Assembly: GCA_023453725.1 (NCBI GenBank)
Contig: JAEXTB010000333.1
Span: 1-6,625, forward strand
Source of the DNA: Bacillota bacterium
GTDB taxonomy: Bacteria > Bacillota > Clostridia > Christensenellales > CAG-138
DNA: 6,625 nt
Reading direction: 5' to 3'
Each line of letters opens with the position of its first letter. The stretch's first letter is position 1. The translations under genes and the position numbers were made by a program. This document shows, in pieces, positions 1 through 5,534 of the stretch. The notes under the pieces are model-generated. The model was not told where the DNA came from. It made no database searches and worked only from the letters and a program-made list of their open reading frames with translations.

Positions 1-362
1 CTGGGCTGCTGCCGCAGAGGCTGCTGCCTGTGGTATTTCAGGAAAGCGGCATATCGCCGCAGTCGGGAGCAAGCGAGCTCACGCGCGTACAAAGAAAGGC
101 GCTTGTGCAGACGCTTAAGGCGCTGCCCGTGACCGTAAAGGGAACACGCTCCATCCAGGAGGCGATAATTACCCGCGGCGGCGTTTCTACGAAGGAAGTT
201 CAGCCTTCCACAATGGAATCAAAAATTGTGCCGGGGCTGTACTTTGCCGGTGAGCTTTTGGATGTGGACGCGATGACGGGCGGATATAACCTGCAAATCG
301 CATGGTCGACAGGCGCGCTTGCCGGCATGCTCAAAGGCGCGCAACAGGAAACGGAGGCATAG
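1..362 (+). CDS. C-terminal part of a BaiN/HI0933-family NAD(P)/FAD-dependent oxidoreductase (5' truncated by window)
   Basis: The reading frame is open from the left edge (first whole codon at 3) to TAG at 360-362, giving 119 residues of a C-terminus. The conserved tail of the HI0933/YhiN/BaiN flavoprotein family is visible: a TRGGV segment, KEVQPSTMESK, then GLYFAGELLDVDAMTGGYNLQ and AWSTG. In this family the last part closes the FAD-binding fold, with the GLYFAGE...GGYN segment contacting the flavin. The N-terminal dinucleotide-binding GxGxxG motif lies outside the window. The physiological substrate of most members is unknown; BaiN was linked to bile-acid reduction in a gut Clostridium, but that role cannot be carried over from a fragment. 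It ends 1 nt before cmk, whose ribosome binding site lies inside its last codons, so the two genes are probably co-transcribed and translationally coupled. Confidence 0.88.
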   Translation, partial: GLLPQRLLPVVFQESGISPQSGASELTRVQRKALVQTLKALPVTVKGTRSIQEAIITRGGVSTKEVQPSTMESKIVPGLYFAGELLDVDAMTGGYNLQIAWSTGALAGMLKGAQQETEA

Positions 363-363
363 C

Positions 364-1038
364 ATGACGCTGCACATTGCGATAGACGGCCCCGCCGGGG
401 CAGGGAAAAGCACCATTGCAAAGGCGGTGGCGCGGCAGCTTTCCATTCCTTATCTTGATACCGGGGCCATGTACCGCACACTTGCGCTGTTCGCATTGCA
501 AAACGGCGTGAGCCCGCAGGACGGCCCGGGTGTGGAACAGATATTGCCGCAGGCGGATATTCAGATCGTCTATCAGGAAAACGCACAGCATATGCTGCTC
601 AACGGCGAGGACGTAACGTCAGGCATCCGTACGCCGGAAGTAAGCAAGGGCGCTTCGGATATCGGCGTACACCCGCCGGTACGTGAAAAGCTGGTGGAAC
701 TGCAGCAGCAGGTGGCAAGGCAAGGGGATATCGTCATGGATGGGCGGGATATCGGCACCGTTGTAATGCCCGAAGCAGCGTATAAATTTTTTGTCACGGC
801 TTCCGCGCACGAGCGGGCGCTCAGGCGATATAAGGAAATGCTTGACCGCGGGGAGACACCGCCCTCTATTGAAGAAATGGAGCAGACCATACTTTCGCGG
901 GATCATACCGACTCCACGCGCGCCTGCAATCCGCTAAGGCAGGCGGAGGATGCGCTGCTGATTGATACCTCGGATTTGACCATCGAGCAGAGCGTACAGT
1001 GCGTGCTTGACGCCATACGCATGAAAAGCCGCGCGTAA
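364..1038 (+). CDS. cmk: (d)CMP kinase (cytidylate kinase)
   Basis: This 224-residue protein phosphorylates CMP and dCMP to the diphosphates using ATP in the cytoplasm, recycling CMP from lipid and RNA turnover. Visible motifs are the Walker A loop GPAGAGKS (9-16), LDTGAMYR (31-38) at the CMP site, the conserved DGRDIGT (126-132), and the C-terminal RDHTDSTR (179-186) followed by NPLRQAEDALLIDTS (189-203), which form the lid and nucleotide contacts. The length is normal for bacterial Cmk (about 220). The frame is open upstream to a possible ATG at 319, but ATG 364 is chosen because GGAGG lies 6 nt before it and the protein then begins right at the first beta strand (MTLHIAIDGPAG). The start is 1 nt after the stop of the flavoprotein gene. 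Adjacency of cmk to an S1 gene also occurs in E. coli (cmk-rpsA) and B. subtilis (cmk-ypfD), which supports the neighbourhood assignment. Confidence 0.96.
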   Translation: MTLHIAIDGPAGAGKSTIAKAVARQLSIPYLDTGAMYRTLALFALQNGVSPQDGPGVEQILPQADIQIVYQENAQHMLLNGEDVTSGIRTPEVSKGASDIGVHPPVREKLVELQQQVARQGDIVMDGRDIGTVVMPEAAYKFFVTASAHERALRRYKEMLDRGETPPSIEEMEQTILSRDHTDSTRACNPLRQAEDALLIDTSDLTIEQSVQCVLDAIRMKSRA

Positions 1039-1071
1039 AGGAACGCCGTACCCCGCAAACAGGAGGATCAC

Positions 1072-1662
1072 ATGCTCTACGTATTATTTAAATACTTATT
1101 GGCGCCGTTCTTATGGCTGCTCTATCGGCCTATGATTATCGGCCATGAAAACTTGTTTATTAAGGGTAAGGCAATCTTCGTCTCGAACCATATTTCTATG
1201 GCTGATCCCATCATGCTCGCCGTTGTTTCGCCGCGGTTTATTCATTTCATGGCAAAATCGGAACTTTTTAAAAGCCCGATCGGCAATGCGTTTTTTCGCT
1301 TGTTTCTTGCATTTCCTGTAAATAGGAAGCAATCGGACATGGCTTCCTTAAAAAACGCCATTCGTGTTTTGGAGAAAGGCAATGTATTTGGCATATTCCC
1401 CGAAGGCAAGCGGGCGGTAACCGATGAGATGGATGTATTTGAAAAGGGCGCGGCTTTTTTGGCAATACGCTCCGGCGCGCCGATTGTCCCTATCTACCTG
1501 CATCGCGATACCTACAACAAAATGCATCTGCGTATGGCCGTGGGAAAACCGATACTCGTCGGCAGCCTTGTCGCCACAACGCCCAAGAATAAGCTCATTG
1601 ATGTAGTAACGGACGAAATCAGCGACGCCATGCGCGTGTTGCAGTCCATGGCGGGGGCATAA
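1072..1662 (+). CDS. plsC: 1-acyl-sn-glycerol-3-phosphate acyltransferase (PlsC/LPLAT family)
   Basis: The 196-residue product matches the lysophosphatidate acyltransferase family, which adds the second acyl chain to make phosphatidic acid at the inner face of the membrane. The four family motifs are in order: NHISMAD (39-45), the HX4D catalytic pair with H40 and D45; AFPVNR (80-85); FPEGKR (109-114), the phosphate-binding motif, with Lys where Thr is usual (FPEGTR); and APIVPIYL (136-143). The N-terminus (about 2-22) is hydrophobic and may anchor or dip into the membrane. The length is typical of short Gram-positive PlsC proteins. ATG 1072 has AGGAGG 5 nt upstream. It lies 33 nt after cmk and its TAA overlaps the next ATG by one base (TAATG), so it is coupled to ispH-rpsA. 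The first 250 bases look more AT-rich than the neighbouring genes. Substrate specificity within the family cannot be read from sequence. Confidence 0.92.
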   Translation: MLYVLFKYLLAPFLWLLYRPMIIGHENLFIKGKAIFVSNHISMADPIMLAVVSPRFIHFMAKSELFKSPIGNAFFRLFLAFPVNRKQSDMASLKNAIRVLEKGNVFGIFPEGKRAVTDEMDVFEKGAAFLAIRSGAPIVPIYLHRDTYNKMHLRMAVGKPILVGSLVATTPKNKLIDVVTDEISDAMRVLQSMAGA

Positions 1663-4043
1663 TGATGCAGATACGTTTGGCGCAACATGCGGGCTTCTGT
1701 TTTGGGGTTAAGCGGGCGGTGGAGCATGCGCTTTCCCTTGCAAACCCGGAACAGCCTGTTTACACATTGGGGGATATCATCCATAACAGCGCTGTGGTGG
1801 AAGAACTCAGGGAGAAGAATATACTCCCGCTTCGTGGAGACGAGTGGAAGACGCTGCCCGAAGGAACCACGCTCATCGTTCGCTCGCATGGGGCTTCGCC
1901 GGAGGTGTTTGCGCTGTGTAAAGATCGGGGCGTTCATGTGGTGGATACCACCTGCCCGTTTGTCAGCCGCATCCACAGCATTGTAAGTGTGGCAGCACAA
2001 AAAGGACATACTGTTTATATTGCGGGGGAGGCACAGCATCCCGAGGTTGAAGGTACGCGCGGCTGGGCTGGGGAGAGTGCAGTTGTAGTAGGGGATGCTG
2101 ATGAGGCGTTGGCGCTTCCAACAGACCATTGCCCCGCAACGCTTGTTGCGCAGACGACAATTGAGCGGAATCGCTTTGAACAGATACGGGACGCGCTCCA
2201 AAGTCGCTGCCCCGATCTGTATGTGGAAGATACCATCTGTCATACAACAGCCGTACGTCAGAAGGAAGCCGAGGAACTCAGCCGCGTATGCGATGTAATG
2301 ATCGTTGTAGGGGGGCGCAAAAGCTCCAATACGCAAAAACTTGCAAAGGTATGTCAGAAACACTGCAAACGCACGTATTCCGTAGAGAATACGGGCGAAC
2401 TTTTACTTGAAAAAATCAATTCCAATGATATAATAGGTATTGTTGCAGGCGCATCAACGCCGCAATGGATGATTAGGGAGGTTGTAACAGTAATGAACGA
2501 ACTGGAAAAAACGACGGTCGAATCCACCGAAGCTACTCCGGCTCAGGTAGAGGCCCCAGCGGCAGAAGCAGCACCGGCTGTGGAAGCTGAGGCGACCGCC
2601 GTCAAAGAGCCCATCGCAGCTTCCGCTGCACAAGACACCGAAGCAGCCGATTCGGGTGACAGCTTTGCTGAAGCCTTTGAAAAGACTTTGGTGCGCATAC
2701 GCAACGGCCAGGTCCTCACCGGCACCGTTGTGCAGATCGCAGAAGGCGAAGTATGCGTCAACATCGGCTACAAATCTGATGGGTTCATCCCTAAGAACGA
2801 GTTTTCCTCCGACCCGGATGTCAACCCTGCAGACGTTCTCAAGGTTGGCGATCCCATCGAAGTAGAAGTCATAAAGGTCAACGACGGCGAAGGCAATGTG
2901 CTCCTTTCCCGCAAGAGCGTGGAAGGCAAGAAGCTCTGGGAACAACTCATGTCCGAAACGGATATCGAGGGCCGCGTATTTGATGCAGTCGGCAAAGAGG
3001 TCGTCAAGGGCGGCCTGATCGCCTCCATCAACGGCGTCCGCGCGTTTGTGCCTGCCTCCCATGTATCCACAAAGTATGTTGAAAACCTGACGGAGTTTGT
3101 GGGCCAGCCCATGAAGCTCTCCGTGATCGAGGTGGACAAGGCCCGCAAGCGCATCGTTGCTTCCCAGAAGAACGTGCTCATCGCGGAGCAGGAAGCCGAA
3201 AAGAAGCAGCGTTGGAAGACGCTCGAAGTGAATTCCAAGATAACCGGCGTTGTACGCAGGCTCACGGATTTCGGCGCGTTTGTTGACATCGGCGGCATCG
3301 ATGGCCTGATCCACGTAACGGATATCGCCTGGGGCCGCGTCAAGCATCCTTCCGATGTTTTGAAGATCGGCCAGCAGGTCGAAGTTGTTGTACTCAATGT
3401 GGATGTTGAGAAGGAACGCGTTTCTCTGGGTTACAAGCAGCTCCACGCAAAGCCCTGGACGCAGGCTGCGGAAAAGTACCCCGTTGGCAGCGTTGTGGAA
3501 GGCAAAGTTGTCCGTATCGTGCCCTTCGGCGCGTTTGTGGCGCTTGAACCCACAATCGATGGCCTCATCCACATCTCTCAGGTCAGCGTAAGGCGCATTG
3601 CGAAGGTTGAAGATGAAATCAACGTTGGCGATGTTGTGCGCTGCAAGGTGCTTGAGGTAAACCCGGAGGCCAAGCGCATCAGCTTGAGCCGCAAGGACGT
3701 CATATTGGAAGAGAATCCTGAAATCGCCGAGCAGATCGCTGCCGAGCGCGCAGAGCGCGACCGCCAGTTTGCACAGCGCCAGGAGCAGCGTGCAACGGAG
3801 CGCCAGCAGCGTGACCAGCAGCGTGCAACCGCTCCCCGTCCCGCGCAGGAGCGTGCGCCGCAGCAGCCCCGTACGGAGCGTGCACCGCAGTCTTCCGCTT
3901 CCTTTGATAGGCCGGACCGCGAACGCCGCCCCCGCCGCAGTGAGGATGGCGATTACGATCTGCCGCCGGTTCAGTCCACCACCACGAGCCTTGCGGATCT
4001 GTTCCAGGGCTTCAACATGGATGAGCTTGAATCCGAAAAGTAA
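1662..4043 (+). CDS. ispH-rpsA: Fused 4-hydroxy-3-methylbut-2-enyl diphosphate reductase (IspH) / S1 RNA-binding protein
   Basis: This 793-residue fusion has two parts. Residues 1-282 are IspH, the [4Fe-4S] enzyme that makes IPP and DMAPP in the last step of the MEP pathway. Its three cluster cysteines are C13 (GFCFG), C98 (DTTCP) and C193 (TICHTT); H41, H126 and E128 (QHPEVEG), T165-T166 (QTT) and SSN (221-223) match the substrate pocket. After an Ala/Glu/Pro/Thr-rich linker (about 284-335) come four S1 domains at about 349-418, 434-502, 523-592 and 608-678; the last two share the FGAFV...DGLIH signature. An Arg/Gln-rich tail (691-760) and a conserved-looking acidic end (LADLFQGFNMDELESEK) follow. 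S1 proteins bind mRNA and help initiation on the 30S subunit, but four-domain Gram-positive homologues are not all proven ribosomal. ATG 1662 overlaps the plsC stop; ATG 1665 is equally plausible and is better spaced from GGGGG at 1653-1657. Such fusions are known in Clostridia. An intrinsic terminator follows. Confidence 0.95.
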   Translation: MMQIRLAQHAGFCFGVKRAVEHALSLANPEQPVYTLGDIIHNSAVVEELREKNILPLRGDEWKTLPEGTTLIVRSHGASPEVFALCKDRGVHVVDTTCPFVSRIHSIVSVAAQKGHTVYIAGEAQHPEVEGTRGWAGESAVVVGDADEALALPTDHCPATLVAQTTIERNRFEQIRDALQSRCPDLYVEDTICHTTAVRQKEAEELSRVCDVMIVVGGRKSSNTQKLAKVCQKHCKRTYSVENTGELLLEKINSNDIIGIVAGASTPQWMIREVVTVMNELEKTTVESTEATPAQVEAPAAEAAPAVEAEATAVKEPIAASAAQDTEAADSGDSFAEAFEKTLVRIRNGQVLTGTVVQIAEGEVCVNIGYKSDGFIPKNEFSSDPDVNPADVLKVGDPIEVEVIKVNDGEGNVLLSRKSVEGKKLWEQLMSETDIEGRVFDAVGKEVVKGGLIASINGVRAFVPASHVSTKYVENLTEFVGQPMKLSVIEVDKARKRIVASQKNVLIAEQEAEKKQRWKTLEVNSKITGVVRRLTDFGAFVDIGGIDGLIHVTDIAWGRVKHPSDVLKIGQQVEVVVLNVDVEKERVSLGYKQLHAKPWTQAAEKYPVGSVVEGKVVRIVPFGAFVALEPTIDGLIHISQVSVRRIAKVEDEINVGDVVRCKVLEVNPEAKRISLSRKDVILEENPEIAEQIAAERAERDRQFAQRQEQRATERQQRDQQRATAPRPAQERAPQQPRTERAPQSSASFDRPDRERRPRRSEDGDYDLPPVQSTTTSLADLFQGFNMDELESEK
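2407..2434 (+). promoter_or_regulatory. Candidate internal sigma-A promoter upstream of the S1 part
   Basis: Inside the 3' part of the IspH coding region lies TTGAAA (2407-2412), a 16-bp spacer, then TATAAT (2429-2434) preceded by TGA, an extended -10 (TGnTATAAT). This is a perfect -10 and a 5/6 match to the -35 consensus. The -10 falls on a D-I-I-G stretch that uses two consecutive ATA isoleucine codons, whereas ATC is the commonest isoleucine codon elsewhere in the gene. The expected transcription start is near 2441, about 52 nt before the internal ATG at 2493. Function is inferred from sequence only; AT-rich patches in coding DNA can resemble promoters. Confidence 0.55.
2475..2495 (+). promoter_or_regulatory. 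Candidate internal ribosome binding site and start codon for a separate S1 protein
   Basis: AGGGAGG (2475-2481) is complementary to the 16S rRNA 3' end apart from one base and is followed, 11 nt later, by an in-frame ATG at 2493-2495 (Met278 of the fusion). The spacing is at the long end of the usual range. Translation from here would give a 516-residue protein beginning MNELEKTTVEST: the linker, four S1 domains and the tail, with no IspH part. The ATG sits where IspH homologues end, and codon usage changes at this point. The SD-like bases also encode conserved IspH C-terminal residues (IREVV), so a chance origin is possible. Confidence 0.5.
3785..3890 (+). repeat. Imperfect in-frame direct repeats encoding the Arg/Gln-rich S1 tail
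   Basis: Two sets of short direct repeats lie within the tail-coding region. GCAGCGTGCAAC occurs exactly at 3785-3796 and 3818-3829 (33 nt apart), with a related CAGCAGCGTG copy between them. A 16-nt unit beginning GGAGCGTGC occurs at 3848-3863 and 3875-3890 (27 nt apart, one mismatch), encoding ERAPQ twice. All offsets are multiples of three, so repeat slippage would change tail length without breaking the frame. Confidence 0.7.
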
Positions 4044-4079
4044 GGCAAGACCCTGATTGGGGTAAAACCTGAATGTATG

Positions 4080-4111
4080 AAAAGAACCGGTGCGTGCACC
4101 GGTTCTTTTTT
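4080..4111 (+). terminator. Intrinsic (Rho-independent) terminator after ispH-rpsA
   Basis: A perfect 9-bp stem, GAACCGGTG (4084-4092) with CACCGGTTC (4097-4105), closes a 4-nt CGTG loop and is followed by six T residues (4106-4111). The A run just before the stem pairs with the T run, lengthening the helix and giving a weak T tract on the opposite strand. It lies 37 nt after the S1 stop and separates the left operon from the purine genes. Confidence 0.93.
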
Positions 4112-4157
4112 GATTCGCACGCTAAAATAATTTTATCGTACATTAAACAAAGTATGC

Positions 4158-4186
4158 TTGAAAATGTTCTTAAATAAGTGTATGAT
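4158..4186 (+). promoter_or_regulatory. Sigma-A-type promoter for the purine genes
   Basis: TTGAAA (4158-4163) and TATGAT (4181-4186) are separated by 17 bp, each one mismatch from consensus. The upstream stretch 4122-4157 is A/T-rich and could act as an UP element. The predicted start is near 4193, giving a leader of about 60 nt before the purE ATG at 4253. Its position just downstream of a terminator and upstream of purE fits an independent purine operon promoter. No purine riboswitch fold was found in the leader. Confidence 0.82.
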
Positions 4187-4252
4187 AAGCGGGTAGAAAG
4201 CATTAATCGTTAGTTAACACCACTAAAACACGAACGAATGGAGAAAGAACGC

Positions 4253-4750
4253 ATGCGAAAGGTCGCACTTGTCATGGGCAGCGACAGCGATCTCAAAGTG
4301 CTCGAACCCGCAATAGACACACTGCGGAAGTTCGGGATTCCGTTTGAGGTGCGGGTGCTTTCTGCGCACCGTACGCCGGGGCAAGCTGCGCAGTTTGCGC
4401 AAAGTGCTGTGGAAAATGGCTTTGGCGTTATTATTGCGGCAGCCGGAAAAGCGGCGCACCTTGCAGGCGCAATGGCAGCAAATACGCTTTTGCCCGTTAT
4501 AGGCATTCCGGTGCAGGCGAGCGCGCTCGATGGGATGGATGCGCTTCTCGCAACAGTCCAGATGCCTGCAGGGATTCCCGTTGCTACCGTCGCCATCAAC
4601 GGCGCTCAGAATGCAGCTATACTTGCGGCACAGATCCTTGCTTTAGAAGATAAAACACTTTTCGATGCGCTTGTTGCGCAGCGCAGTGAAATGGAGAGGC
4701 TTTCCATTGAGAAGGATCGGGCCATCCGAGAACGGTATTTGCAGGGCTAG
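4253..4750 (+). CDS. purE: 5-(carboxyamino)imidazole ribonucleotide mutase / AIR carboxylase catalytic subunit (PurE)
   Basis: The 165-residue product belongs to the PurE family, which yields 4-carboxy-AIR (CAIR) in de novo purine synthesis. MGSDSD (8-13) forms the nucleotide-binding loop, SAHRTP (37-42) carries the catalytic His39, and AAAGKAAHLAG (62-72) is the second active-site loop. The AHRTP and AAHL signatures place it with class I rather than class II PurE; AAAGK replaces the GAGGA seen in E. coli and B. subtilis. The length is normal. An ATG at 4238 is in frame, but ATG 4253 is preferred: GGAG (4240-4243) lies 9 nt before it, the protein then starts right at the first beta strand (MRKVALVMGS), and 4238 has no ribosome binding site. 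It is the first gene after the purine promoter. No purK is seen in the window, so whether it uses N5-CAIR or AIR plus CO2 is open. Confidence 0.95.
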   Translation: MRKVALVMGSDSDLKVLEPAIDTLRKFGIPFEVRVLSAHRTPGQAAQFAQSAVENGFGVIIAAAGKAAHLAGAMAANTLLPVIGIPVQASALDGMDALLATVQMPAGIPVATVAINGAQNAAILAAQILALEDKTLFDALVAQRSEMERLSIEKDRAIRERYLQG

Positions 4751-4812
4751 GGAACATTCCCCCGGTCCTGTTTTATGTTAATGGCGATTGATTGAAAAAA
4801 GGAGTAACGACA

Positions 4813-5523
4813 ATGGAAAAGACCAAGCAGTTATATGAAGGCAAGGCTAAAAAAGTATATGCGACTGCGGATGATGCGTTCTGCATCGTTTCCTATAAGG
4901 ATGATGCGACTGCCTTTAACGGCGAAAAGCGCGGCACCATACTTGGAAAAGGTGCTATCAACAACCGCGTCACCAACAACCTGATGCAGCTATTGGAGAA
5001 AGAAGGCATTCCAACCCATTTTGTGGAAGAACTTTCCGATACCGAAACATTGGTAAAGAAAGTAACCATTGTGCCGCTGGAAGTGATCGTACGCAATATT
5101 GCGGCGGGCTCGCTCTCTAAGCGCCTGGGCCTGCCGGAGGGAACGCTGATGAAGCGGACGGTACTGGAATACTGCTACAAGGATGATGCGCTTGGGGACC
5201 CGATGGTAAACGAATACCACATATTCGCTTTGGAGCTCGCCACGCCGGAAGAATTGGAACTGATTTCGCGTTACTCATTTAAGATCAACGGAATTCTTAC
5301 GAGGCACCTGCAATCCGTCGGCATTGAGCTCGTGGATTTTAAGCTGGAATTCGGGAAAACGCCCGAAGGAAAACTTGTCCTTGCCGATGAGATCTCTCCG
5401 GATACCTGCCGCTTTTGGGACAGCGCCACAAAGAAGAAGCTCGACAAGGACCGCTTCAGACGCGACCTTGGCGACGTGGAGGATGCGTATATTGAAATTC
5501 GTAAACGCCTGATGGGCGAGTAA
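4813..5523 (+). CDS. purC: Phosphoribosylaminoimidazole-succinocarboxamide synthase (SAICAR synthetase)
   Basis: The 236-residue enzyme joins CAIR (the PurE product) to aspartate using ATP, forming SAICAR. Visible family features are YEGKAKKVY (8-16), the ATP-site strand and loop; KDDATAFNGEKRGTILGKGAINNRVTN (29-55); PLEVIVRNIAAGSLSKRLG (88-106), which includes a PurC signature; and the ADEISPDTCRFWD segment (191-203) near the substrate site. Length and motif order are standard, with no truncation. The frame is open to a TTG at 4792, but ATG 4813 is chosen because AAAAGGAG (4797-4804) lies 8 nt before it and homologues start at this point (MEKTKQLYEGKAK). It follows purE by 62 nt with no convincing terminator between, so the two are read as one operon catalysing consecutive steps. 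Confidence 0.97.
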   Translation: MEKTKQLYEGKAKKVYATADDAFCIVSYKDDATAFNGEKRGTILGKGAINNRVTNNLMQLLEKEGIPTHFVEELSDTETLVKKVTIVPLEVIVRNIAAGSLSKRLGLPEGTLMKRTVLEYCYKDDALGDPMVNEYHIFALELATPEELELISRYSFKINGILTRHLQSVGIELVDFKLEFGKTPEGKLVLADEISPDTCRFWDSATKKKLDKDRFRRDLGDVEDAYIEIRKRLMGE

Positions 5524-5534
5524 AGGCAAATTCC

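Noticed and set aside
319..363. Upstream in-frame ATG that would extend Cmk by 15 residues.
   Set aside because: It overlaps the end of the flavoprotein gene, the extension resembles no Cmk N-terminus, and ATG 364 has a well-spaced GGAGG.
2454..3572. A 372-codon open frame on the minus strand opposite the S1 coding region, plus other long minus-strand frames at 1512-2363 and 2768-3397.
   Set aside because: These are shadows of the strongly biased plus-strand codons; no ribosome binding site or recognisable protein motif was seen, and the plus-strand protein is unambiguous.
4110..4136. A second promoter-like pair, TTGATT (4110-4115) with TTTTAT (4131-4136).
   Set aside because: The spacing is 15 bp, the -10 is poor, and it overlaps the terminator T tract; the pair at 4158-4186 is clearly better.
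4163..4238. PurBox-like sequences: AATGTTCTTAAAT (4163-4175) in the promoter spacer and CGAAC (4231-4235) in the purE leader, possible PurR sites.
   Set aside because: The first lacks the central CG of the PurBox core and the second matches only about 9 of 13 consensus positions; they are about 60 bp apart rather than the usual paired spacing.
4193..4252. Possible purine riboswitch or attenuator in the purE leader.
   Set aside because: The leader is only about 60 nt, with no three-way junction or terminator stem; the short GTTA/TAAC repeat near 4210-4219 leaves a 2-nt loop.
4750..4761. GGGAACATTCCC inverted repeat between purE and purC, considered as a terminator.
   Set aside because: The arms are 5 bp with only a 2-nt loop and no T tract follows, so it is not a convincing terminator.
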